Shown piece by piece: positions 45,171-57,205 of a stretch of DNA of 64,000 nt. Under the pieces are notes generated by a model that made no database searches, was not told where the DNA came from, and was given only the letters and a program-made list of their open reading frames with translations. The DNA is taken from the NCBI GenBank assembly GCA_007449985.2, contig VIIQ02000139.1, positions 186,001 through 250,000 on the forward strand, read 5' to 3'. Positions within the stretch are counted from its first letter, which is position 1. The number at the start of each line of letters is the position of its first letter. Both the position numbers and the translations under genes were made by a program. The stretch comes from Desmodesmus armatus. Lineage: Eukaryota; Chlorophyta; Chlorophyceae; Sphaeropleales; Scenedesmaceae.

Positions 45171-46954
45171 CTGATCTGCAGCAACACCAGCACGCATGGC
45201 CTCCTGGCCCAGCTGTGACTGCTCCTTGAGGTATGCTGCGCGCTGCACGCAGGCTTTGCTCCACATGCGCCACAGCAGCATGGGAAGGTCCTGCTCCTTC
45301 TTATCCCGCCACGCCAACAGCAAAACCTCCAGCCACACTGCGCGCACGGCTTTGCTTGCGTACTGCAACACTGTGCCAGCTATGCCAAGGTACCTGTTAA
45401 GCACCTCAGTTGGCTCGCCAACCCCAAGCCCTGCTGCAGGCAGCAGCTCCAGGGCATGCTGAGCGGCGCATGCAGAGGAGTGCATGTACTTGTGGAAGGG
45501 GGGCAACGGCGTGTGCAGCTGCGAGGCCCATGCTGCCAAGTGAGGGGGCCACAAGCCAGACCTACCACACTCAGCAGCGACCTTGCGGAAGTGGGGCCCA
45601 AACCTGCAGTTGATGTCGTAGAAGGAGATGTACGGCCACACCTGGTGGACAGACATCAGCACATGGAGCAGGTACTGTGCATACACAAAGCGCTCCCCTG
45701 TGGGCATGTTGACGACCAAGAGTGCGAAACCGTGCCTGCAAGGGGGACCACATGAAAGTCAGAGTACACACCCGGAGTTAGTGCAGCTACAGTGGAGAAA
45801 TCTACAGTACAGTGCAGTACGAGCTTCGCAAACAAGTCCTTTGTTATGAAGTAGCACATCAGCGAGGGGTGGGCGGTGGCAGAGAACTGCCATGCCCCAG
45901 GTTGGCTGATGCTGCGCCAAGCACATGTCGGATTGTGACACAGCATGCGGCTTGGTTATCATTCATGCAGGGCGCTGACATAATTGTACAAACTACACAC
46001 CACGGCCACTTGCACACACCTGCATAACAGGCTGACAATCCCGTTGACGTCATACACCTCTGAGGTGCGCCCCAGGGCAGTGTCTGCATTGAAGCTGTGA
46101 CACGTGCGCTGCCGTCTGCGTCTATACTGGGGTGGCAGCGGGTCAAACCTGCTGTACTGGTCTGTGTAGCTGTCTGGGATGATGCGCGAGGTGGCGGCTG
46201 CCGCACTTGTGGAGGCACTACCTGCACAACATAGCAAATGCAGCAACAACAATTCCCATCAGATGTGATGCACATGTCAACTGACAACCAAAGACCAAGG
46301 GGAGCTTGCAGACACGGGAACCAACAGGTTGCACTGCGGGGGAAAGGAGCGGGGGAGGGGGGAGGGGGGAGTCAGGTGGGCAGCAGCGAGCCTGCTGCTT
46401 TTTCTGATGGGTTGTGCAAGCGTACACCCAGCCCTCTGGTGCAGCACCAGTATAGTACCAGCATCATTGAAGACGACCACCTGAATAACCCACATGCAGA
46501 TGGACAGTGTGGTATGGGACACACCCACCCAAACCGATAATAAACACACCAATCAAACACCCCAGACTCACCAGCCTTTGCCAAGCGTGGTACACGCATC
46601 AAGCCGTCCAGCGCAGCAAACATAATCACCACAGGGTGCACCCCAGGAGCGAATGATGGCAGGGGGTTTTGCTGCAACTGCGCACGGCCCTGCTGCAGGT
46701 CATCATCTTGCTGCTCAGGCCCAGGGCGGTCCCCAGGTTGCGGCTGCGCAGCACGATACTGGCCTGCGTCATGCTGCTGTGCCTGCCCAGCCTGTGGCTC
46801 AGCTTGGGCCTGCCGGTAACCATGTGCCGCGTCAGACGGCTGCTGCTGTTGCTGCTGCGGGGGAGCCTGAGGTTGCTGCTGTGGTTGCTGGTTGTCCTGC
46901 TGCTGAGGAGCCGGGGGGGCAGCAGGCATAGCCTCGGCCTGCTGCCTGTGTGCT

Positions 46955-46987
<33 letters not shown>

Positions 46988-48371
46988 GCTAGGCCAGCTG
47001 GCTCTGGGCCCATGGCAGGGAACCCATCCCGCAGGTGCACAGCCTGTTGCTGCTGCAGATAGCCTAGATGGCCCTCTCTGCACACATCACAAGGCACCAC
47101 ACCCTCTGCTGGCAGCCCCAGGTGGACAGGATCTGCGCACTTGACCTGCAATGCTGCAAAGCTGTTGAGGGCAGCACGTAGGTTCTTGCCAAACCGTGCT
47201 GCTGCCACACCCTCAACCCAGAGACCCTCTGATGCCAACTGCTGGTGCAAGGCATCTGCAACACTGGTGATGCTCATGCGCTGCTGGAACTGCCGCTTTG
47301 TGTACAGTTGCTGCAGCAGGTCAGCCCTGAACCACAGCGGTGGTGCTGGGTTGTTGCGCTCCAGCTGCACTGCTTTGACAGGAGTACCAGGGTAGCAGCC
47401 TGCTCTGAAGGGGTGAAGGTTGTACTCAGCTGCACACCTGCAAAACCAGGGCAACAGCGTGGCGTATCAAAACACTTCAGTGCAGTAGGGCTACCAGGCT
47501 GGCATACGAGTTATACCGCTGTTGTCACCTGCTTTCTGCCACGACAACTTGGTGGGCTGTGGGAGGTGTATGCTCAACTGCTGCGCCTATGTGCAGGTGA
47601 CCAAGGCGACGCACAAACTGCCAGCCCATTCCAGACAGCCATGGCCTCACCTGGAGCATTTGCGCTTTGGCACCTTGATGCTGATCAGAGCTGTAAAGGT
47701 CACCAGAACAACCTCAGCCTCAAAGATGCTGCGGTTGTCCTGGCAGCACCCACAAGAGGGGCATGGCGCCTCGTTACAGCTGCACAACAATAACAGTGCA
47801 AACACATTGAACACTGCTCATTGCAGTCACCTAACTCAATCAGCTGCCAGAACATTCATGCAGCACACTGGATGAAACTTGATGGCCCCAACATGTGGCA
47901 ACAATGCGCTACAGCAAGTCCTCACCAATGTTGAATGTGGCCTGCCAGCGCTCTGTGTACACAATGTCTGAGGCTGATGCGGTCCATCGAAGCAGATATC
48001 CAGTCATCTGGGTCTTCGAGAAGGGCCCAGTGGCGTGCAGCTGATACATTGTTGGCTGCTGCACTTCGAACAGTAGGCTCCCGCCTGGACTGCGCCCTGT
48101 ATCTGAGCTGAGTACCCTGCTCCCACTGCTCTGACGTTGCTGTGTCTGGCTGAACACCGCCTGAGTGCTGCCACTGAGCGTCATGGTCGCCATCCCCAGC
48201 ATGCCCACCATCACCACTGTCAAACGCAGCATCTTGCTGTTGTTGATGGGTTTGCTGCTGCTGCTCATCAACAGAGCTGACAGGTGGAACTTGAGGTGCA
48301 ACAGGAAAGTTGACTCTTGCAACGGATGGAGCAGCGCGTCTGTTATGAGCCCTTCCCACAAATGAAGACAT
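45171..48371 (-). CDS. KDZ (Kyakuja/Dileera/Zisupton) transposase
   Basis: Minus-strand exons with matching splice phases: 47926-48371 (starts MSSFVGRAHNRRAAP, ends CATTG before GTGAGG), 46572-47437, 46020-46221 and 45171-45735 (ends GATCAG before GTGGGC). A downstream exon with the stop codon is not identified. Exon 2 has YPGTPVKAVQLER, LWFRADLLQQLY, a CDVC...H zinc-type motif, a long Gln-rich insert and then ALDGLMRVPRLAKAG, corresponding to the first catalytic Asp region. Exons 3-4 join to give YDVNGIVSLLCRHGFALL and MPTGERFVYAQYLL. Exon 4 has FYDINCRFGPHFR (second Asp) and PPFHKYMHSSAC followed by GLGVGEPTEVLNRYLG (Glu region). This order is typical of KDZ transposases, which cut and paste DNA through an RNase H-like fold. 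The frame is open through all four exons. Confidence 0.85.
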
Positions 48372-49032
48372 CAGACGACAGGATCACAGGTGAGGATCAC
48401 CATCAAAGAGGGCAGGTGTACACTTTGATGGCGTTCAGACAATTGTCACACGTTGCATGCGAACATAATGCAACACACCGCAGCGAAAAGAGACATCAAG
48501 GAGCCTCTCTGGCCGTTGATGACATTTTTTCAAACGCAACCTGCACGAGTAGAAGGATGTGATCCACTTTCAAACAACATGACCAACGCGTGCCAGAAAA
48601 GGTCACGATGAATGCAATCCGACAGTGCAAGCAGCGAAGCAACGTTGACCGGTGGTTGAGTCTGACCAACGCCGAATGCTGCATCACACAACCGAAATGT
48701 TCACTTGTACTTAGAATATAGTAAGGAATATGCAAGGCACTGTCGTAGACGGGGCCTTGCCGATTGTTAGCACACGCATAGCCTGCCACAATGGTTGCAA
48801 CCGTAGTGACACTGGGATTATTCCTCGCATTGTGTTTCCATTTGCGCACATATGCGTACGGGTGGTGGGGGTATTTTGGGCATCGCCCTGCTCTCCGCCG
48901 AGACACTGCTGGCGGCATTATTTTTGAGGTCTGCAGCAGCTAGGATCAACTGGAAGAACTTTATATGATACCTTGCACCTGTTGCTTTGTTCTGCAGGCC
49001 TCAGAGTGGGCTGCTGCACAAGGGGACTTGAT

Positions 49033-49129
49033 GGTGACGGTGAAACAATTTACAGGTCACCCCCTGGGGGTGACCCACAATTATTTACCGTCACCCCCAA
49101 GTGGTGACGACCTATGTAATACCTATCTC
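49033..49129. repeat. Right terminal inverted repeat of the KDZ transposon
   Basis: 97 bp, inverted match to 40452-40548; immediately followed by GCTGGTTG, the target duplication. Confidence 0.95.
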
Positions 49130-49137
49130 GCTGGTTG

Positions 49138-49787
49138 TGTGTATGTGTGTACCATATGGGCGTTGGGAGTCAGGGGCTTACGCCAATATGTGACGGTAGA
49201 TTTGTTGTGGGAAAAGCAAAGGCAGCACCACTGCTTTGCCCAATGAGTGTACCCAGCAGCTGCTGAGCCACTCAAGGCTGAAGGTGTGCACACCTTGATA
49301 AAGACATGCTGCATTTGAAAAACAGTCAATTGAATGATTTAAATTTTGCTGATTGATTGATTGATTGATGCTTCATTCCGTTGTGCGTGTGCACAGCAGC
49401 AAGCCGTGATCTGAGGACGCAAACTCCAGATCGATCTCCTGCCGAAGTACTTGCCTTTGAAATGGTGTCTGGCTGACAAGACTGCAGAAACAGACCTGAC
49501 AATGCACCAGAGTGCTTAAAGCTCAACTCATTGGATTCAACGCGGATATTCGAGATCTCGGCACCGGCAACCTTGGACCCTGATGTCAGGGTCATACATG
49601 AGTCGCCTTGACTCATGACCTTGTTCTACAAACTCTCCAGGTAAGGCAGTCGCACGAGCTGCAGCTTGCAGGACTCGTCATCGCTTTCTCTATCTTGTCC
49701 TTCTCCTCGTTGGCTTCTCCTCTTTCCCCTCATCACCATCGTCATCTTGTGCTCATCTTCTGCTGCGCATCAGCAGACACTGGTACC
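49138..49787. other. Spacer upstream of MYND copy 4
   Basis: No gene seen. Contains a (TTGA)n/(TGAT)n microsatellite near 49350-49370 and the putative promoter of copy 4. Confidence 0.5.
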
Positions 49788-51325
49788 ATGGCCAATGCTG
49801 CAGTGTCCTGCTGGACAGCCTGCATCAAAGTGATGCAGCAGTGGATGGTTCAAGCGCCGACAGTCCCAAGAGACCATGAAGTTTGGTCTCAAACTCAACC
49901 AGCAAATCGATCATCTGGGCACGCTACCTCGTGCCGCTTGGAAGCGGCTGTCACAAGAAATGCAGGTACGGTATCGTCCTCTTGACGAAGGCTTCAAGAT
50001 ATTTTGAACCAGACTGTGGCACATGTATGTTGCTAGGCCATATGGCCTACATAAGCCATATGGCCTATGTGCGGCACATGCACACATGCATGTTGCTCAC
50101 CTGCAGCAGCTACCGGAAAAACTCAAGCCTGCTAATTGGTGCTGTAGTGGGCATGACAGCCCTGCTCTGTTGTCTGAGTACAGGCGTCAACCTGAGCACA
50201 GCTTAGTGTGAGCATGCACATGTATGGTCAGCATCTAGCACACAAGCAGTGCAGCCCGGGTTGCACCTGATGGTTTCATCGCTGTGGTTATGACTCCTGT
50301 ACTTCGTCTATGTGTGTGCATGTGTCGATGTGTGTGCACCGCATATGTGCAGGTCACACGCAAGCTGGCAGCGCTGTGCATCCAGGCCCACCAGCGGAAT
50401 GCCACCAACCACCATCGGTATGCTGTGATAGTCGCATTGGCTGGGTGGCTGCGAGGCGCACAAGCGCACATAGCTGCTTCCCCCTCCTCCCGCCTTGCAG
50501 CCGGTGTGCGGCAGCAGCTGCAAGACTCGGGGTTGCTGCAGCATATGGGCGCAATGTTCACGGACGCAGCAGGTAGCCTGACAGCGGCAGCAGCAGCAGC
50601 AGCCACTGGTGACATGGCGCACAGCGGTCACAACAGCAGCAACATCGGCAGCAGCAGTGGCAGCAGCAGCAGCAGTGGCAGCAGCAGCAGCAGCAGAGGC
50701 ATCAGCATTGGGGTTGTCAATCCTTTGACCACCCTCACGCATGTTCTGAACACCGTCTACCACGTGCTTGCCCTCAATCACACAGCCAGCCGACTGCTGT
50801 CACCAGGGCACCCGCTCAGCGACGAAGTAGCGCTGTCTGCAGCACCCGCAGCCATGCACCTGATCCTCACCACCCTTCAGACCTGCAGCAGGCTGCAGCA
50901 GCTGGCAGGCAGGGAGGGCAGCCCAGCAGCAGTACGGCTGCTGGCTGCCGATGCTGACTTCCAGCACAACTGTGAAGTGGCCTCATGGCAAGCGATTTCG
51001 TTTGCGGTAGAACTGGCAGCAGCAGTGCTTACGTATCACGATGCATACAGCGCATTACTCTCGCTGCAGGGCGCTATGCATAGGTGGCTGCCTTATGGCG
51101 GTGTACGTGAGCTGCTGCCCAGCCCGGAGCTGTTGCCTTGCTTGTCGGCAGCAGTGCTTGTGGCAGTTCTGGGCCTGAATACAGGGACGCATGGGGTTGC
51201 AAGCACCCGCGGCGGTGGGGACAGGGCGGTAGTTGGGTCAGCAAGCAGCAGCGGCGGCGGCAGCAGCAGCAGCAGAACAAGGCGCAGGCAGGGGCCACAA
51301 GCTCAAGGCTCCCCCCAGCAGCTGC

Positions 51326-51364
<39 letters not shown>

Positions 51365-54300
51365 GGCCAGCAATGCAGGCCATCACCGGCCTGGCAGCAG
51401 CAGTACAAGCAGCAGCAGCAGCAGTGGGCGGCTGGCCAACGGCATCAGCTTGGACAGCCTGACGCCCCTGTCTCGCGGCGTGTTCGGCTTGCTTGGGGTG
51501 GACCAGGGCGTGCTGCTGCAGGCTCTGGAGGGTTTCAAGCTGTGCCCGCAGGGGGGCGCAGGCTTCCAGCCAGGCGATGTTGGCACTCTGATCAGAGCGT
51601 ACTCTGTTGTGCTGCACCATCAGGTGAGTAGGTAGTATCACAGTGCGTCAGGCAAGGGCATGTTGCCAGCAAACAGAGTATGTTTAGGATACAAATGCGC
51701 ATGGCGCGGTGGTGTTTACGCATTGGATTTCCCATGTGTGCACACCACTGCGCCGTATCAGACTCCAATGGGCCTACCGTAGGGCCTAGATCTCCTGAGC
51801 ATACCGGCTGTAAGTTGAACTGCCAGGGCCACACTTTGCTAGGTGTAAGGCACGACATATGTCACCAAGCACGGTTCCCAGCAATGCAGGGAATCATCAC
51901 GCATGCAGCACTTCAGACGTTGAGAGCATGCTGGTGACTGTGGTGGTGTGATTCTCTCAAGTCAGGAAGCTGTGCAACTGGGTTCGAGCCCAGTGGATTC
52001 ATATACTGTCTTTTGAGACTTGCTGCTGCTCTGGCAACTAAGAAAGCCGCCCAAGGTAGCATACTGCAATTATCACAAGCCGCAGGACATGATCATACCC
52101 GTCGCCTGTTACAGCGGCCCCCGATTGTTTTGTTTCAGTCGGCTTTCAGTCGCAGCAGCCGAGGCGCAATAGCCGGACGGTTTCAGTCTGTCCTGATCGA
52201 ACCCGGCTGCACTGCAACAGTCCCGTTTGAATTTTACTTACCGATGCGCTAGACGAGCGTGAGTTTGTAAATGTTCATGTGTGCACTAGTACAGTTCAGT
52301 ACACTACAGGGCATGGATGGCAGCTGGTGTGGACGCATGGCACCCCTTCACAAGTCTGCGACCGGCTTATGCAGGATGGCAGAGTGAGCGAGTGCGTTTG
52401 TTGCAGGTTTGAACCGAGCTCAGCCACCCACACGGGGAACAACGAAAGATTTTCACACTCAGCCGATCCACAATGCACCTGCTTTGTGCTATGCAGGTTA
52501 AGCAGCTGTGCACGCCATGTGGAGCCACCAACACACAGCTACTTAGGCTTGTTGAGACATACACTCTGCTGGGCCTGATGCTGCACCAGCTGACAGCCAG
52601 CATACCTAACAGCTACCCAGGGGCCCAGGAAGCCCGCGAGCTGGCTTGTAAGCTCACTTGCTCTGGGCTGTTTGTCCTGAGGATGAATACCAGCCTGCAC
52701 CAGCTGCCCCTGCCAGCACCCTACACAGGCCCCCAACTGGCACTGCAGGTCACGCAGTCGCCACTAGGGCCGCCATCACAGCTGGATCAGCCGCTGCAGC
52801 AGCAGCAGTCGCATGCATCTCCGCCCTTGCTGCGTGAGCAGCAGCCTCGGCAGCAGCAGCTTCAGTACTACACCGTGACACCAACTGCCCAGCTGCTGGC
52901 AGAGCTGCTGCCGCTACTGACCAGCTACAGCCTGGCAAGGGTCCAACAGCAGCGTGAACAGCGGCAGCAGCTGATGGAAGCTTTGCAGCAAGACGTGCAG
53001 CAGGCTGATGCAAGCTTATAGGCAGCTGGGGCGAGGCAGCATTGTGGCCCTGGCACTTCTGCTGATATCCTCAAAACTCTGGCAGAAGTGACCAGCCATG
53101 TATGCCCACCGAGTGTAATGCAGTGCATAGTGTACATGCAGACATTGCTCAGCTCTTCAGTGGTGCCGGCCACCAACCTCACAGCAGCAGAGGTGCAGGC
53201 AGCAGCAGCAGGACCAGCAGCAGCCAGTGCTGTCAAGGCAGCGTCAGGGAGCGGCAATGTCACATATAGATGTGTCCTGCCAAACCCTGTAACACAGCAT
53301 GCAGGGGAGGTTGTGCAAAGCTTTGAGACGCTGCTGCGGGAAGCAGCAGGGGTTTGTGAAACAGCAGTCTGGCTCGATGGCAACACGCAAATGGCAGCAG
53401 CAGCTGCTGTTGCAGCCGCAGAAGCAGCTGCTGCTGCGACAGAAGCAGGAGTAGCAGCATCAGCGTCAGCAGCAGAGCAATCGCCAGCATCGTGCATCAC
53501 TGGTGCTGAAGCTGACCTGGTGCAGGTAGCTGAGATTGCTTTTCCGCTGACCGCCCACCAGGTGACTGGCGGCTACCCACACCACCCTACAGCACTGGGA
53601 CTAGCAGCTCTGTCAGCAGGCCCAGGGTCTGACCTGCAGCAACAGATGTTCAGCATGCTGTGCAGCATGGTCAAGATGGGCAGTGCACCAGTCCATGCTG
53701 CTGTGGCGGCACCCCAAGTCAGTGGTTTCAAATCCGCTGGAAGCAGGGAGTGCTTGGTCCTTGTTGCTGCTCATGCTGCAGCAGGGCTGCTTGGGGGTGC
53801 TGCAGACATGCAGCAGCCGTGCCTTGCTGATGGCAGTGACAGCAATGCAGCAGTCTGCATGCTGTCCAGTCTGTTCATCTTGGGCCGCTGCTGCTTGTGG
53901 TGGGCACAGCTGCTGCATTCAGACTCTTTCCAGGAGAGGTGGTTGAAGGCGATGGCACAGTCCCTTGAAAACCCGTTTGTTGCAGAGCTTGTCCTGCCAA
54001 TCGTGCAGCAGTGGGTGCAGGCCAGCAGCACTCAGGAGCAGCTCGTGGCTGCAGGTTATGCACCCCAGGCACTGCCGCAGCAGCTGCAGCAGGTGGTGGC
54101 AGCACTGCAGGCTGCCAGAAACAGCGCAGGTGGCAAACCGTTCAACGCAGCCTGCTTGATCGAGGCAGCACTGCAACTGCGGTCAGTGGGGAGCGCCCTG
54201 TGCTGCTTTGCCACGCCCTGCCTGTGCAACAACCCTACCTGTTCCAATCTGTCTGGGCTCACAGAGGTTGGCCTGGTGTCGGGGCGCAGCTGCGTGTGTG

Positions 54301-54452
54301 GGGGCTGCCGTGTGGCGCGCTACTGTGGGCGCGCCTGTCAGCGGTCCTCCTGGAAGCAGCACAAGCCGGTGTGTGCAGCACTGGCGGCAGCAGCAGCAGC
54401 CACTGCAGTACCTGTAGCAGGTTTCACAGTGCCGCTGCCTGCAGACGGTTGA
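49788..54452 (+). pseudogene. MYND zinc-finger family gene, copy 4 (three lesions)
   Basis: Exon 1 at 49788-49965 starts MANAAVSCWTACIKV and ends at AAATGCAG before GTACGG; its length of 178 is not a multiple of three, so the frame that begins at ATG does not reach the usual AAWKRL ending. Exon 2 at 50353-51623 starts [14 protein letters not shown] and ends VVLHHQ before GTGAGT; it shifts frame inside a (CTG)n run near 51320-51365. Exon 3 at 52497-54452 is open over about 650 codons except for a single in-frame TAG at 53019-53021. It contains a short Gln-rich stretch, [66 protein letters not shown] and a complete MYND finger ending WKQHKPVC. If the indels are assembly errors and TAG is read through, the gene would be full length; otherwise it is a pseudogene. 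Confidence 0.72.
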
Positions 54453-55705
54453 GTCTGTAGTTGGTTTATAAGATGTGGCCGGCAAGTGCTGGCCCATGTG
54501 CGGCATACATGCCCATCAGTGGAATGCAGAGGTTGCGGTTGGTCACATGTGGGTTGCACTGCGGTTGGGAGGCACAGTGGCACAATTGTAACCCATGATG
54601 TATTGAAATACTTCAAACCAGAACACGTGCATGGTAGCGCGTTTGGGTGAAGGTGGGTTGCGATTGCACAATGACGCTTCAATGTAGTGTTATCAGCTAG
54701 GGCCTATCAGCTAGGGCAGTGATGAACCTTGTTCTACCATTGGCAGAGGCAGAACTGTTCATCCTCCTCTGGCCACCTCTGCGTTGCTGTGTACAACATC
54801 TTACCTCGCTGCTGATGCCAAGAAGTGGCCCCTTCCTGTTGGACATGCATGACGAGTGGGTTACCATGGTGAACCAAGCTCCCATGGTGTATGTCGGGCA
54901 CAGCTACTGCTGGCAAGACTGGCCCTGCCACTGAGACTGTCCACTTCTCCTGCTGCACCCGTCTGCTCGCAATGAATGCAAGCTTTTCACATCAGCGTTG
55001 CAGATTCTGTTACTGGCGTGGGCTCTGACCCCCCAGCCTTTACAGTCACAATCATGTGCAGTGATGCCGCAGGTACGGTAACAGTTGTGCTGCGTGTGAA
55101 TATGCTCCCGTGCTGGGCAGTAAGCTGGAACCTTCCTCCCGCAGCCCGTGAACCCGTTGCTCGAAGTAAGAGCTTGACTGACTGGCTGCACCTGAATGAA
55201 ATTCTAATTCTTCTAATGTGCGCATGCAAGGTTGGGCCCAGAGGGTTTGGTCACAAACCACAAAGGAAGCGGCAAAGCAGCATAGATATAAGCTGTAGTC
55301 AGGTCGGCTCTTTGTTGTTGAAAATACTCAGAAGCGCGTTCCACTGTTCAACAAAGAAGGTATCGCTACAAGGCTGTACATACATTGGCTATGTTCCCTG
55401 CTGCGCTTGTGCGCCTGCTCAGCGTCAATTAGGAAGAACCATAAGGTGCGGAGCTTGCCGCAGTCCATTTACACCAGTCTTGAGGGATGCAGGCAACCTT
55501 GGACCGATGCTAAACCAGCTGGATGACTGCTTCACGCTCTGATGCATGTGCACCTAGCCAGGATGGGATTGATGAGCTAATATTGGACCCTCTTTGAAAG
55601 CTGCTGTGCTAGTACCCCTCTGTCAAGGCTGTTGTCTGCTCAACCAACTCGTCTGCTGCTGCTGCTTCTGCTGTTTGCTGCTGTAGTGCCTGCAGTGCAG
55701 GAACA
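54453..55705. other. Spacer between MYND copies 4 and 5
   Basis: No exon I can support. A small direct duplication of TATCAGCTAGGGC occurs near 54690-54717. Confidence 0.45.
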
Positions 55706-57171
55706 ATGGCCACATCATCAGTAGACTTCTGGAAAGCTTGCATCAAGCAGCTGCAGCAGTGGGTTTTTGATTCAAGCACAAACCCCCAGTGCCTGTCAGA
55801 CTCTGACCTCACAAAGTTGATAATGCTCGGGCTGGTCCCTGATTCGGTCAAGCTGGTGGGGCGCATGATGCTGCACGGATTGTTCCCTGGACCCGACCAA
55901 AAGAAGCTTCAAGCGCACATGCTGAAGATCAAGCAGCTGATGGGCCCCAGTTGGCCGTCTGGGGCAGAGATGCCACTGCCACATGCAGCATGGAAGCAGC
56001 TGGTGCACAAGGTTCAGGTAAGCTGTCGCATGACATGCAGAGATTGTCATGTAAGCGGTATCCTGTGCATGCCAGTTCAGCTCTTTGCACTCCTCAAAAG
56101 TTGCTGCAAGCAGGGTGCGGCAGTTGTCCTGGCGCCTCTCCCTCAACAATACATCACCACCTTGCGTGTACACTTGCAGGTGGTAGTCATGCTGCATAGC
56201 TTTGTGACGCACTTTCTTAGGTATGGCGATCTTCGTGCCTGGGCATTTACAGATGCACCCCCTGCTGCATGTGACTCATGTGTGTGCAGGTGTCACGCCA
56301 GCTGTCAGTGCTGTGCATCTAGGCCCACCAGCGGAACACACACTGGAGCGTCAAAGCTGTCACATTTGCTGTCATGACTACATGGCTGGACATGATGCAG
56401 AGCACCATAGCTGCCTCCCCAGCTTCACCCCTTGCTGCCAGTGTGCGGCAGCAGCTGCAGGGTTCGGGATTGCTGCAGCACATGGCCGCAATGATGACAG
56501 CAGCAGCAGAAGGTCTCACAGCAACCGCCGCTGTATCTTTGGCAGAGCCAGCGCGCAGCAGCAGCAGCAGCAGCAGCACCGCTTTTGACAATGCTGTTAC
56601 AGTGCTAGCAACCTTCAACAGTGCTAGGGGGCTCCTGGACTTATTCTACGCTACCTCCCACATCATGTCCCTGACAGCATTCACCTTCAATTTGGAGGCA
56701 GCTCTGCCTGCAGCACCCGCAGCTGTGCGCCTGATCCTCACAACCTTCCGCATCCACAGCAGTCTGCAGCAGCTAGCAGGTGGGGAGGACAGCCCAGCAC
56801 CGATACGTCTGCTGGCTGTTGGTGACGCCCCTCTGAGGGCCATCCATGGTATGGCCGCCCTCGAATCACCCCTCGGCATACCGCTCCGCACTCTGCAAGC
56901 TGTCTCCCTAGGGATGGGCACATACAGCATTGAGGGAGGCTCACTGCAGTCGCTGCCTGGTGCACGTGAGCTGCTGCTGTGCCCTGAGCTGGTGCCCTGC
57001 CTTGCCATCTCAGTGCTGGTGGCAATGCTGGGGGTGGACACAGGGGCAGGGAAGGCGGCGGGCGGCAGCGACAAGGGTGGGGACCTGTCAGGATCAGCAC
57101 GCAACAACTTGAAGACAGTAAGGAGTGGCAGACGTGCACCTGGGAAGGTTGCACACACTCAGGTGACCTCT

Positions 57172-57205
<34 letters not shown>

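Larger units (their letters stand above)
40452..49129. mobile_element. Complete KDZ-superfamily DNA transposon with passenger gene
   Basis: An 8678-bp element. It ends in 97-bp terminal inverted repeats (40452-40548 and 49033-49129) that begin GAGATAGGTATTACATAGG and differ at three positions. It is flanked by an exact 8-bp target duplication GCTGGTTG at 40444-40451 and 49130-49137; 8-bp duplications fit what is known of Zisupton-type elements. The minus strand carries a multi-exon KDZ transposase, the plus strand an Ala-rich open frame and a Cys-rich region. It lies between MYND copies 3 and 4. Confidence 0.93.

Noticed and set aside
51960..52000. A tRNA-like T arm (CTGGG, TTCGAGC, CCAG) in intron 2 of MYND copy 4
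   Set aside because: The upstream bases do not give a matching acceptor stem, D arm or anticodon arm; at most a chance B-box or SINE relic.
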